Of a stretch of DNA of 64,000 bases, positions 26,895 to 35,262 are shown piece after piece. The notes below the pieces were generated by a model that saw nothing but the letters and a program-made list of their open reading frames with translations, was not told the DNA's origin and did not search any database. The stretch is from assembly GCA_958418815.1 (NCBI GenBank), contig CATZGB010000013.1:1-64000 (forward strand). The letters run 5' to 3'. This DNA is from an uncultured Bacteroidales bacterium (lineage in GTDB: Bacteria; Bacteroidota; Bacteroidia; Bacteroidales; Muribaculaceae). The translations under genes were made by a program, and so were the position numbers. Position 1 is the stretch's first letter. Every line of letters starts with the position of its first letter.

Positions 26895-26975
26895 TGCTGG
26901 TTGTTTGTTTTAGATGGTATGAAGAATCACAAATATAAAATATCCTGTAAGTAAAGTTGCGTGCCGCGATGCGGG

Positions 26976-28097
26976 TCAGAAACCATTTATGATGCCGGCA
27001 ATGTCGCGGGCATCGGCAAGCGACGTGCAGCGCGACACCGGCAAGCTGACACATGTAGCCGCCAGACGCTCTGTCACCGGAAATTCTCCGGCTGATAATC
27101 CGGCATAGCATGGCTGGCAATGAGGCGGGACGGCATAATGGATGTCCCATCCTATGGAATGAGCGTCAAGATAGTCAGTGAAACGCCTGCGGTCATCGGT
27201 ATGCACCACAAACTGGTGCCACACCATCTCCAGCACATCGTCTGGCTGAGACGGAAGAGCCACCGCCGGATTGTTTATCTCTGAAAGATACACACGGGCT
27301 ATCTCCCGGCGAATATGGTTCTCACGGTCAGTCCACGGGAGTTTCACATTCAGCACCGCCGCCTGGACCGGGTCGAGCCGGCAGTTGAACCCTTTCAATA
27401 TGTTATGGTAACGGCGGTCAGAGCCGTAATTGGCAAGCGCCCTGACTACACTCGCAAGCTCGGCGTCGGACGTTGTCACAGCTCCCGCGTCGCCCATCGC
27501 CCCTATGTTCTTGGTTGGATAGAAACTGAAGGCTGCCGCATCGCCAAGCGCCCCGGCGCGGCGGCGTTGGCCCGCGTCGACGATTGAGGCCCCTATGGCC
27601 TGGGCATTGTCTTCAATTATCTTCAGATTATTGTCGAGGGCGAATCGCCTCAGCTGCTCGCTCCAGCAGACGCGTCCGTATAGATGGACGGTCATCACCC
27701 CCCTTGTCCGTGGCGAAAGATATTCCTCCAGCCGCGACAAATCGAGGTTGGAGGTATCAGGCGAGGGCTCGGCCAGCACCGGCACAAGCCCGGCGTCTGA
27801 AATCGCCAGAACCGAGGCCACATATGTGTTGGCCGCCACAATCACCTCATCGCCTGGACGCATCACCCCCATGGCGACATATCCTCTCAGTATCAGACGC
27901 AAGGCATCAAGTCCGTTGCTGACCCCGACAGCAAACCGCGCGCCGGAAAAGCGGGCAAGGGCGTCTTCAAACGCAGCCACTTCATCACCGCCCACATATC
28001 TGCCGGAGGTGACCACTCGGTCGACCCTTTCGCGGATTTCATCCATAAAAGGCCCGTTGACCCGGGCGAGGTCAAGAAACGGATAGCGGACTGTCAT
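26976..28097 (-). CDS. DegT/DnrJ/EryC1-family sugar aminotransferase (FdtB/QdtB-like)
   Basis: A PLP-dependent aminotransferase of 373 residues acting on a nucleotide-linked keto sugar. Family features: PFLDLARVN start, SNGLDALRLILR, EVIVAANTYVASVLAI, IIEDNAQAIGA, and SFYPTKNIGAMGDAGA with the PLP Lys. The pattern is closest to FdtB/QdtB, which aminate dTDP-3-keto-6-deoxyhexoses to Fuc3N or Qui3N precursors. Its start overlaps the rmlA stop by four bases (ATGA), so translation is coupled and a dTDP-sugar substrate is likely. The 3,4-ketoisomerase that normally makes this substrate is not in the window. Confidence 0.85.
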   Translation of the reverse strand: MTVRYPFLDLARVNGPFMDEIRERVDRVVTSGRYVGGDEVAAFEDALARFSGARFAVGVSNGLDALRLILRGYVAMGVMRPGDEVIVAANTYVASVLAISDAGLVPVLAEPSPDTSNLDLSRLEEYLSPRTRGVMTVHLYGRVCWSEQLRRFALDNNLKIIEDNAQAIGASIVDAGQRRRAGALGDAAAFSFYPTKNIGAMGDAGAVTTSDAELASVVRALANYGSDRRYHNILKGFNCRLDPVQAAVLNVKLPWTDRENHIRREIARVYLSEINNPAVALPSQPDDVLEMVWHQFVVHTDDRRRFTDYLDAHSIGWDIHYAVPPHCQPCYAGLSAGEFPVTERLAATCVSLPVSRCTSLADARDIAGIINGF

Positions 28098-28975
28098 TCG
28101 CCTGACTGAGACAATGCCAGCAGATACTGGCCGTAATCCGTGTTGAGCATGTCCATCGCAAGCTTCCTTAGCTGGGATGCCCCGATGAACCCGCGACGGA
28201 ACGCGATTTCCTCAAGGGCGGCGACATAGAATCCCTGGCGTTTCTGTATGGCCTGGATGAAGTTGGATGCCTCCATAAGAGAGTCGACAGTGCCGGTGTC
28301 AAGCCATGCGAATCCGCGACCGAAGCACTGCACGTTGAGCTTGCCCCGGTTGAGATACTCCTCGTTGACCGAGGTGATTTCCAGCTCGCCGCGGGCCGAA
28401 GGCTTGACGGCGGCTGCGACATCCACCACATTGGCCGGATAGAAATAAAGGCCGACAACGGCTTTGTCGCTTTCGGGCTGGCGGGGTTTCTCGACAATCT
28501 TGGTGGCGCGTCCGTCAGGACCGATGGTCACCACACCATAGCGCTGGGGGTCTTTGACCGGATAGGCAAACACCGTGGCCTCCCCTTTTTCCTCGGCGGT
28601 GGCGAGGGCATCGGTGAGCATCGCGGTGAATCCCTGGCCATAGAATATGTTGTCGCCAAGCACCAGGCATGCGCTGTCGCCCGCCAGAAACTCCCGGCCG
28701 ATGATGAAGGCCTGGGCGAGCCCTTCCGGACGGGGCTGCTCGGCATATGAGAATTTCACTCCGATTTCCTCCCCTGTGCCCAGCAGGCGCTTGAATGACG
28801 GCAGGTCGGCGGGGGTGGAGATTATCAGTATCTCCTTTATGCCCGCGAGCATCAACACCGATATGGGATAATAAATCATCGGCTTGTCGCAGACGGGAAT
28901 CAACTGCTTGGATATCGCGCGGGTGATGGGATGAAGCCGGGTGCCTGAGCCTCCGGCCAGCACTATACCTTTCAT
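28094..28975 (-). CDS. rmlA: Glucose-1-phosphate thymidylyltransferase
   Basis: Makes dTDP-glucose from dTTP and glucose-1-phosphate, the first step of dTDP-deoxysugar synthesis. At 293 residues it is full length. The nucleotide-binding GGSGTRLHPITRAISKQLIPV, DKPMIYYPISVLMLAG, LGDNIFYG, EKP and the late GFAWLDTGT are all present. It sits between rmlB (55 bases upstream) and the overlapping aminotransferase gene. Confidence 0.96.
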   Translation of the reverse strand: MKGIVLAGGSGTRLHPITRAISKQLIPVCDKPMIYYPISVLMLAGIKEILIISTPADLPSFKRLLGTGEEIGVKFSYAEQPRPEGLAQAFIIGREFLAGDSACLVLGDNIFYGQGFTAMLTDALATAEEKGEATVFAYPVKDPQRYGVVTIGPDGRATKIVEKPRQPESDKAVVGLYFYPANVVDVAAAVKPSARGELEITSVNEEYLNRGKLNVQCFGRGFAWLDTGTVDSLMEASNFIQAIQKRQGFYVAALEEIAFRRGFIGASQLRKLAMDMLNTDYGQYLLALSQSGE

Positions 28976-29030
28976 TGTCGTGGTGTTTCGGTTTGTCGGT
29001 TACTTATGTGAGGTTGGATGTAAAGCCCGC

Positions 29031-30230
29031 TCAACGGTTGCCGTAAAGCTGCTCGTAGAACTTCTGGTAGTCTCCCGAAGACACAGACTCAATCCATTCG
29101 CGGTTGTCGAGGTTCCACTTCACGGTCTTCTTTATCCCTTCGGTGAAAGATGTCTCAGGATACCATCCGAGTTCGGTGGCGATTTTCTCGGGATCGATGG
29201 CATAACGCATGTCATGGCCAGGGCGGTCAGACACATAGCTGATAAGCCCCTCGTTGATGTCCTCAACAGGTATAGAGAGCAGGCTGCGATACTGCGGGTT
29301 CTCCTCCATCAGCTGGCGCACCATAGCGATTATCTGCCTTACAATCGAGATGTTCTGCTCCTCGTTGAATCCGCCGATGTTGTAGACCTCGCCGAGACGC
29401 CCATTGCGCAGCACCATGTCGATGCCCTTGCAATGGTCTTCGACATACAGCCAGTCGCGCACATTCTCCCCTTTTCCGTAGACCGGGAGCTTCTTTCCCT
29501 CAAGGATGTTCTTTATCACCAGGGGTATGAGCTTTTCAGGGAAATGATAAGGCCCGTAATTGTTGCTGCAACGGGTGATTGTCACAGGCATACCGTATGT
29601 CTCGTGGTAAGCCATCACAAGCATGTCGGCGGCTGTCTTGGAGACAGAATAGGGCGAGCGGGGCGCAAGCGGTGTTGACTCGGTGAAGAAAGCAGGCCCG
29701 AAAGTCTGGAGGTTGTCGCGGCCTTTGACCACCTTTGCCACCGCGTCTGTGAGAATCAGCGGGGTGGGGTCGCCAGGCTCCCTTGACAGCGAGCCGTAGA
29801 CCTCATCGGTGGAAATCTGATGGAACTTCTTTCCTTCGCGGTATCGCGGGGCCTCACCCGGTTTTCCGGGGAGAAGCCACGCCTCACGCGCGGCATTGAG
29901 CAGCGCCTGGGTACCCAGTATGTTTGTCTCCAGGAACAGACGGGGATTGGAAATCGAACGGTCGACATGGCTCTCGGCGGCGAAATTAACCACATAGTCA
30001 GGGTCGAAATCTGCCATCAGCTTTGTCACAAGCGCGGAGTCACCGATGTCGCCTTTGACAAATGTGACATTCGGCAGTTCCAACTCATCCTTGATTGTCA
30101 GCAGGTTGCCAGCATATGTCAACGCGTCGAGCACAAGAATCTCGACATCATCGCCATGTTCCTTCAAAAGATATTTCACAAAGTTGGAGCCGATGAATCC
30201 GGCCCCACCCGTCACGAGATATTTCTTCAT
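29031..30230 (-). CDS. rmlB: dTDP-glucose 4,6-dehydratase
   Basis: Converts dTDP-glucose to dTDP-4-keto-6-deoxyglucose using bound NAD. The Rossmann GGAGFIGSN starts at about residue 8. STDEVYGSL supplies the catalytic acid residues, YSVSKTAAD the YxxxK pair, and RCSNNYGPYHFPEKLIP follows. At 399 residues it is some 40-50 longer than most; the extra part lies between DEVYGSL and FFTESTP (about 35 residues). This long form occurs in other Bacteroidales. The -7 box TATCTTTG is at 30257-30264. Confidence 0.95.
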   Translation of the reverse strand: MKKYLVTGGAGFIGSNFVKYLLKEHGDDVEILVLDALTYAGNLLTIKDELELPNVTFVKGDIGDSALVTKLMADFDPDYVVNFAAESHVDRSISNPRLFLETNILGTQALLNAAREAWLLPGKPGEAPRYREGKKFHQISTDEVYGSLSREPGDPTPLILTDAVAKVVKGRDNLQTFGPAFFTESTPLAPRSPYSVSKTAADMLVMAYHETYGMPVTITRCSNNYGPYHFPEKLIPLVIKNILEGKKLPVYGKGENVRDWLYVEDHCKGIDMVLRNGRLGEVYNIGGFNEEQNISIVRQIIAMVRQLMEENPQYRSLLSIPVEDINEGLISYVSDRPGHDMRYAIDPEKIATELGWYPETSFTEGIKKTVKWNLDNREWIESVSSGDYQKFYEQLYGNR

Positions 30231-30299
30231 TTCCTAAAGGATAATCAATTATGTTGCAAAGATAAACAATTTTGCCGACATATCTTCCCGTGGCCACCG

Positions 30300-30347
30300 A
30301 AAAAAGCCAAGCGGCGGAACTCTTCTTTTGCAGAAGAATTCCCCGCC
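30300..30347 (-). terminator. Terminator after glmS
   Basis: Leftward, GGCGG...TCTTCT pairs with AGAAGA...CCGCC around a short loop, with an internal bulge, and is followed by GGCTTTTTT. It separates glmS from rmlB. Confidence 0.7.
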
Positions 30348-30397
30348 TGGAATATCTCAGCGTGGCAAGACACGCGTATGTCGCTGGGAAACGACGG

Positions 30398-32242
30398 TCA
30401 CTCCACGGTCACCGACTTCGCCAGGTTGCGGGGCATGTCGACGTTGCAACCCTTCTTGACGGCGATATGGTAGGCCAGCAGCTGGAGGGGGATGGAGACT
30501 ATCACCGGCGATATGCACTCGGGGACATCCGGAATCTCGATTATGTGGTCGGCGATTTCAGAGATGGTGGTGTCTCCCTTGGTCACAACGGCTATGACCG
30601 AACCGCCGCGGGCTTTGACCTGCTGGATGTTGGAGATGATTTTCTCGTGAAGCTCGTCGTTAGGAGCTATGACCACGGTGGGCAACTCGCGGTCAATCAA
30701 GGCGATGGGCCCGTGCTTCATTTCGGCGGCAGGATAACCCTCGGCATGGATATAGCTGATTTCCTTGAGCTTGAGCGCCCCCTCGAGAGCCGACGGGTAA
30801 TTGTAGCCTCGGCCGAGGTAAAGGAAATTATGGACGTAGGTGTAGATGCTCGACAGATGCTCGATTTCGTCGTTGAGCTTAAGAGTCTGCTTGATCAGGT
30901 CGGGTAGCTTGCGGAGAGCTTCGGCGACTTTGGCCACCTCATCGTCCTTGATGGTCTTGCGCAGTTGACCGATGGCGAGAGCAAGCATCACAAGCACGGT
31001 GACCTGGCCGGTGAATGCCTTTGTGGAGGCCACTCCGATTTCAGGCCCCACATGGATGTATGTGCCGGAATCGGTGGCGCGGGCTATAGATGAGCCTACC
31101 ACGTTGCATACTCCGTAGACAAACGCGCCCTTCTCCTTGGCGAGCTGTATGGCGGCAAGGGTGTCGGCGGTCTCTCCCGACTGGGATATGGCGATCACTA
31201 TGTCGTCGGGGGTCACAATCGGATTGCTGTATCTGAACTCGCTGGCATATGCCACCTCTACCGGAATGCGGGCGTATTCCTCGATGATGCGCTTGCCGAT
31301 GAGGCCAGCGTGCCAGGATGTGCCGCATGCTACGATTATGACACGCTTGGCGTTGACAAATTTGTCAGCGTTCTCAAGCACGCCCGACAGCGTGACTTTT
31401 GAGCCTGAATTGCCGATACGGCCACGGACACAGTCGCGTATGGTGCGGGGCTGCTCGTTGATTTCCTTGAGCATGAAATGGGGATAGCCCCCCTTCTCGA
31501 GCTGCGACACCGAGAGTTTGAGGGTCTGGATGTCAATCTCGGCCGACTCGTTGTCGGTGGTGATGATCTTCAGGGGCTCTCCACGGCGGATTATGGCAAT
31601 CTCATCATCGTTGAGATACACCACCTTGTCGGTGTACTCCACGATAGGGGTGGCGTCCGAAGCGAGGAAGGTCTCATCCTCCCCTATCCCGATAACGAGG
31701 GGGGAGCTCTTGCGGGCGGCCACTACGGTGTCAGGCTCGGTGGTGTCAACCACGGCGATGGCATATGCGCCGATGACCTGCTTGAGGGCTTCGCGTACTG
31801 CCTCCACGAGGGTGCAGTCATTGGTGGTCTTCACATATTCGATGAGCTGAACCAGCACCTCGGTGTCGGTCTCGCTCTTGAACTGGCATCCCTGGAGCTC
31901 AAGGGCCTCTTTCAGGACATTGTAATTCTCTATGGTGCCGTTATGGACCAGCGCGAGCTTGCCCGAATGGCTCAGATGAGGATGGGCGTTGACATCGTTA
32001 GGCTCGCCGTGGGTCGCCCAACGGGTATGGGCGATGCCAAGGTTGCCGTCAAGCTCCTTGGAATGGCAGAAACGCTCAAGGTCGTCAACCTTGCCGCGAG
32101 TCTTGTAGATATTCAGCTCTCCTTTGTCGCCTACCATTGCGACTCCTGCGCTGTCATATCCGCGATATTCGAGACGATGAAGGCCTTTTATAAGGATTTC
32201 ATAGGCGGGGCGATTCCCGATATAGCCTACAATTCCACACAT
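30398..32242 (-). CDS. glmS: Glutamine-fructose-6-phosphate aminotransferase (isomerizing)
   Basis: Makes glucosamine-6-phosphate from fructose-6-phosphate and glutamine, feeding peptidoglycan and LPS. It has 614 residues. The glutaminase domain begins with Cys2 (MCGIVGYIGN), the nucleophile exposed when Met is removed. Two SIS domains follow (CGTSWHAGLIGK; ISQSGETADT; EISYIHAEGYPAAEMKHGPIA), and the protein ends with PRNLAKSVTVE. Complete and standard. A consensus promoter and a leader hairpin precede it. Confidence 0.97.
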   Translation of the reverse strand: MCGIVGYIGNRPAYEILIKGLHRLEYRGYDSAGVAMVGDKGELNIYKTRGKVDDLERFCHSKELDGNLGIAHTRWATHGEPNDVNAHPHLSHSGKLALVHNGTIENYNVLKEALELQGCQFKSETDTEVLVQLIEYVKTTNDCTLVEAVREALKQVIGAYAIAVVDTTEPDTVVAARKSSPLVIGIGEDETFLASDATPIVEYTDKVVYLNDDEIAIIRRGEPLKIITTDNESAEIDIQTLKLSVSQLEKGGYPHFMLKEINEQPRTIRDCVRGRIGNSGSKVTLSGVLENADKFVNAKRVIIVACGTSWHAGLIGKRIIEEYARIPVEVAYASEFRYSNPIVTPDDIVIAISQSGETADTLAAIQLAKEKGAFVYGVCNVVGSSIARATDSGTYIHVGPEIGVASTKAFTGQVTVLVMLALAIGQLRKTIKDDEVAKVAEALRKLPDLIKQTLKLNDEIEHLSSIYTYVHNFLYLGRGYNYPSALEGALKLKEISYIHAEGYPAAEMKHGPIALIDRELPTVVIAPNDELHEKIISNIQQVKARGGSVIAVVTKGDTTISEIADHIIEIPDVPECISPVIVSIPLQLLAYHIAVKKGCNVDMPRNLAKSVTVE

Positions 32243-32285
32243 AATCTGCTAATGTTTTTCTTTAGTTTCGGTTGATTTGGATTAC

Positions 32286-32301
32286 GCCGGGACATCCCGG
32301 C
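32286..32301 (-). promoter_or_regulatory. Hairpin in the glmS leader
   Basis: GCCGGG-ACAT-CCCGGC is a perfect 6-bp GC stem in the short 5' leader, about 45 bases before the start codon. It is too small for a glmS ribozyme. It may affect mRNA stability or initiation. Confidence 0.4.
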
Positions 32302-32328
32302 ATATGAAAGAGGGTAATCAATTGGGTG

Positions 32329-32360
32329 CAAAGTTACTGAAAATCCGCGACATTTCCAAA
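32329..32360 (-). promoter_or_regulatory. glmS promoter
   Basis: TTTG (32360-32357), 20-base spacer, TAACTTTG (32336-32329) on the minus strand: an ideal match. The leader is about 80 nt. The remaining part of the gap up to the umuD-like gene shows nothing else. Confidence 0.7.
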
Positions 32361-32540
32361 ATACAGACACAAGATGGCCTCTTGCAATCCCCCTCTCCAA
32401 GCTGCACAGTCCACCCCTGCCAATCCCACAACAACGGGATTCTGAGAGAGTTAACAAATGTTATACGAATAAACAACCGTATATTGATTTTTCTATACAA
32501 TGCCAACTTGACAGAACACATACGGGCTGACACAGCCCAA

Positions 32541-32981
32541 TCACCTCGGCCTACGGTTGTTTTTTATCGTGTATGTCACCACCCCCCATACCTGGAATTC
32601 CCTTTCCGGCGTGACGAGTATCGGGTCAAACATCTCATTGGCCGGAATAAGCCACACCCGGTTGCGTTCGAAACGCACTCGTTTCAATGTGAACTCCCCG
32701 TCGACGCAACACAGGGCCAGGTCTCCGCTGACCGGCTCAAGCGAACGGTCAATCACGATTATATCTCCCGGGGCAATCCCCTCCTCTATCATGGAGTCGC
32801 CCCACACCCGGCCATAGAACGTGGATGCCGGATGCCTTACCAACAGCTGGTTCAGGTCCAGGCTGTCGGTGATGCAGTCTTCAGCCGGGGACGGGAACCC
32901 GGCCTGGATTCCACTTTCGGCATATGGGAGCGGAAGCTCGGTCGACAAGTCAGGGGTTGACAATTCTAAGACAATCGGCAT
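32541..32981 (-). CDS. UmuD-like S24 self-cleaving protein
   Basis: A 146-residue member of the LexA/UmuD S24 peptidase family, taking the ATG at 32981 (MPIVLELS); the longer frame upstream crosses the promoter. It has the Ser of GDSMIEEGI and the Lys of FTLKRVRF that form the catalytic dyad. The N-terminus holds the GFPSPAEDC-type cleavage region common in UmuD; no DNA-binding domain is present. UmuD partners UmuC in error-prone DNA polymerase V after DNA damage. No umuC is found next to it or elsewhere in the window, which is unusual. The -7 box TAACTTTG is at 33002-33009. Confidence 0.85.
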   Translation of the reverse strand: MPIVLELSTPDLSTELPLPYAESGIQAGFPSPAEDCITDSLDLNQLLVRHPASTFYGRVWGDSMIEEGIAPGDIIVIDRSLEPVSGDLALCCVDGEFTLKRVRFERNRVWLIPANEMFDPILVTPEREFQVWGVVTYTIKNNRRPR

Positions 32982-33147
32982 AAGCTGGATTCTGTTTGCT
33001 GCAAAGTTACTCGTTTTACGGCATTCCGTTTGATTGCCCGCGCCATTTTTAACCTTTATTATCGTGCGGCACGGCCCCTCCAGTCCCAACCAAACAATTG
33101 GCCAACGCGTTTATCATACTGAAAACCGAAAACCACAACTCAAGAAT

Positions 33148-34077
33148 ATGGAACGTAAAATCTCTTTATCAGATCTCCGCAAAGCAGTAGACGAGGCTTA
33201 TGAGGCCAACAAATCCACCAACGAGGGGGAAATCGACCCCAGAAACGCTTGTGCCGACCCCAAGGCTTTCGGCATCTCGGTGATGCTGCCCGACGGCACA
33301 CTCATCAACAAAGGCGACACTGATGTCAAGTCGCCGCTCGGCTCCATCTCCAAAGTGGCATTGTCAACCGTGCTGTTCTCACAGAACTCCCCGATGGAGC
33401 TTATCAAGAAATCGGGCCAATGCGCATGCCACAAGGTGCCTTGCAAGCCCAAAGGACTGAGTTTCAGCGCACACGGCATCCGGGCGTTTTCAGCCCTGGA
33501 ACCTGTCGGCGACCCCGAATCGAAATGGAACATCTACGAGAACCGTATGATCGACCTGATGGGGTCATCCCCCGCCCTGTGTGACAAGACACTCCAGGCC
33601 CTTCAGAAGGAAGCTGCCGACACCAAGCTTGAAGACACGCTGGCCGCCGACGGATACTACCTCTATGACGACGCCGCGCTGTCAATCAACCTCTACCTGA
33701 AAGCTCTTGCGATGAACGCCTCGACCCAGCAGCTCGCCACTATGGGCGCGACAATCGCCGCCGACGGTGTCAACCCTGTCACCGGCAAAACGGTCTTTGA
33801 CGGAGCTATCACCCAGAACATCGTGGCCCTGATGGCGGCCAAAGGCCCACACAAGATGCGCGCGCCCTGGCTTGTCGCCGCAGGCATCCCCGCAAAATCC
33901 TCATACGGAGGCGCCATCCTCGGCATCATTCCCGGCGTGATGGCGATTGCCGCCTACTCCCCCGCCCTGAATCCAGCCGGAGTCAGCGTCAAGGCTGCCA
34001 AGGCAATCATCGACGTGATGCAGAAACTCGACATCTCGATTTTCGCCTCAGCCAAAGTGAAATTCGTCAACGACTGA
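33148..34077 (+). CDS. Glutaminase family protein (divergent)
   Basis: A 309-residue protein of the serine-dependent beta-lactamase-like glutaminase family, which hydrolyses glutamine to glutamate and ammonia. The ATG at 33148 (MERKISL) gives a normal start; the 38 upstream codons are not family-like. Conserved parts: SISK (catalytic Ser-x-x-Lys), MGATIAADGVNPVTGK, GIPAKSSYGGAILGIIPGVM and SPALNPAGVSVKA. Two usual motifs look altered: the PSGxPFNS and NPxINAGA stretches are replaced by EPVGDPESKWN and NRMIDLMGS, and there is a Cys-rich segment (QCACHKVPCK). Activity is therefore uncertain. Confidence 0.78.
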   Translation: MERKISLSDLRKAVDEAYEANKSTNEGEIDPRNACADPKAFGISVMLPDGTLINKGDTDVKSPLGSISKVALSTVLFSQNSPMELIKKSGQCACHKVPCKPKGLSFSAHGIRAFSALEPVGDPESKWNIYENRMIDLMGSSPALCDKTLQALQKEAADTKLEDTLAADGYYLYDDAALSINLYLKALAMNASTQQLATMGATIAADGVNPVTGKTVFDGAITQNIVALMAAKGPHKMRAPWLVAAGIPAKSSYGGAILGIIPGVMAIAAYSPALNPAGVSVKAAKAIIDVMQKLDISIFASAKVKFVND

Positions 34078-34117
34078 CCACACCACGGCCCTCGAGGCCA
34101 CTCTCAATAAAAAAGCT

Positions 34118-34162
34118 ACTCCCGCCAAGCCCAAGGGCCTGGCGGGAGTTGTTTTTGCTTTT
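34118..34162. terminator. Bidirectional terminator between glutaminase and rplS
   Basis: ACTCCCGCCAAGCCC and GGGCCTGGCGGGAGT form a long stem (34118-34149). On the plus strand TGTTTTTGCTTTT follows. On the minus strand the stem is followed by AGCTTTTTT, so it can serve both convergent genes. Confidence 0.85.
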
Positions 34163-34209
34163 GATTTGGCCGTACACAGCGCTGGGCGCCATTCCGGCAA
34201 GGACCGCGA

Positions 34210-34569
34210 TTAGTCCTTCTTTACTACGCGGCGCTCCTTGATACGGGCTTTCTTGCCGGTGAGGCCACGGAGGTAGTAAAGTTTCGCACGGCGCACTTTA
34301 CCGTATTTGTTCACCACGATAGAGTCGATGAAGGGAGACTCCATGGGGAAGATACGCTCAACACCGATGTTGTCGCTCATCTTGCGGACAGTGAAACGCT
34401 TCTTGGTGCCTTCGCCGTTGATTTTGATAACGACGCCACGGTACTGCTGGATACGCTCCTTGTTACCTTCCTTGATGCGGTAAGCAACGGTGATGGTGTC
34501 GCCGGGGCCGAAGTCAGGGTGCTGTTTGCCGGTAGCAAATGCCTCTTCGGCTACTTTGATAAGATCCAT
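34210..34569 (-). CDS. rplS: 50S ribosomal protein L19
   Basis: A 119-residue ribosomal protein at the 30S-50S interface. Typical L19 sequence: FGPGDTITVAYRIKEGNKER, QQYRGVVIKI-type strand, FTVRKMSDNIGVERIFP and the basic C-terminus GKKARIKERR. Complete. It is not in a trmD operon here but stands alone with its own promoter. Confidence 0.97.
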   Translation of the reverse strand: MDLIKVAEEAFATGKQHPDFGPGDTITVAYRIKEGNKERIQQYRGVVIKINGEGTKKRFTVRKMSDNIGVERIFPMESPFIDSIVVNKYGKVRRAKLYYLRGLTGKKARIKERRVVKKD

Positions 34570-34651
34570 TTTTTAAAGCTTAAAAAAAAGTTCAACAATG
34601 TCGCAATATTCGCGGGCAGCCTTGTCCCGCCAGAGATTGCGAATTTCGGCG

Positions 34652-34683
34652 CAAAGTTACGATTTTATTTTCATCCCGGCAAA
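34652..34683 (-). promoter_or_regulatory. rplS promoter
   Basis: TTTG (34683-34680), 20-base spacer, TAACTTTG (34659-34652) on the minus strand; leader about 80 nt. Confidence 0.7.
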
Positions 34684-34712
34684 TTTCCCCTCCACAATAT
34701 CATCCGCCGTCA

Positions 34713-34744
34713 TTTGGCAACCCCAGATTTTTTCGTTATCTTTG
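34713..34744 (+). promoter_or_regulatory. Promoter of the PH-like membrane protein gene
   Basis: TTTG (34713-34716), 20-base spacer, TATCTTTG (34737-34744). Transcription would start about 15 bases before the ATG at 34766, confirming that start. It diverges from the rplS promoter. Confidence 0.72.
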
Positions 34745-34765
34745 CCTGAAACAAACCGTTATTTC

Positions 34766-35239
34766 ATGAAATCGAGAATCAGATACAGCCGCTTCGCGAC
34801 GGCGGTGACAGTCGTGGTCTTCGGCCTGCTTTTCGCGGGCTGCATAGCCACTGTCAGTGACGAGCGCGCCTTTTTCATATTGCTGGCCATATACCTGACA
34901 TTGGTTGTCGGCGGCTTATTGTATGGCCCTGCATATGTTGAGGTCGACAAAGACAATATCATATTGGGCAGCCTGCTGAGACGCAAAAAAATCTCGCTGC
35001 GGGATGTAGAAAGCGTTGAGTTGTTCAGGCCCACGATGGGCGCGATCAGGATATTCGCGTCTGGCGGATTCATGGGGTATTGGGGAATATTCAAGGAAGG
35101 AGACATAGGCCGCTATTATGCTTTTTATGGCAAATCTTCCGACTGTTTCCTTGTCAGGATGAGAAACGGAGACAAGTATGTGGTTGGCTGCGAGAGCCCT
35201 GACGCCATGGTCTCATATATCAGTTCATACCTGAAATAA
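34766..35239 (+). CDS. Membrane protein with a PH-like domain
   Basis: A 157-residue protein. I start it at 34766, which follows the promoter; the longer frame would begin inside promoter DNA. Two membrane helices (about 11-28 and 33-54) are followed by a soluble domain with the strand pattern of bacterial PH domains (YVEVDKDNIILGSLLRRKKI, LRDVESVELF, CFLVRMRNGDKYVVGCE). The function is unknown. It stands alone and converges on the DHHW gene. Confidence 0.7.
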   Translation: MKSRIRYSRFATAVTVVVFGLLFAGCIATVSDERAFFILLAIYLTLVVGGLLYGPAYVEVDKDNIILGSLLRRKKISLRDVESVELFRPTMGAIRIFASGGFMGYWGIFKEGDIGRYYAFYGKSSDCFLVRMRNGDKYVVGCESPDAMVSYISSYLK

Positions 35240-35262
35240 GAACCCAGGGCGTAAACTCCTGA

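Noticed and set aside
32243..32540. A glmS ribozyme in the glmS leader
   Set aside because: Only a 6-bp hairpin is present; the ribozyme needs a core of more than 120 nt and is not known in this phylum.
33034..33147. N-terminal extension of the glutaminase
   Set aside because: The 38 codons show no family similarity and cover the divergent promoter region; the ATG at 33148 fits the family.
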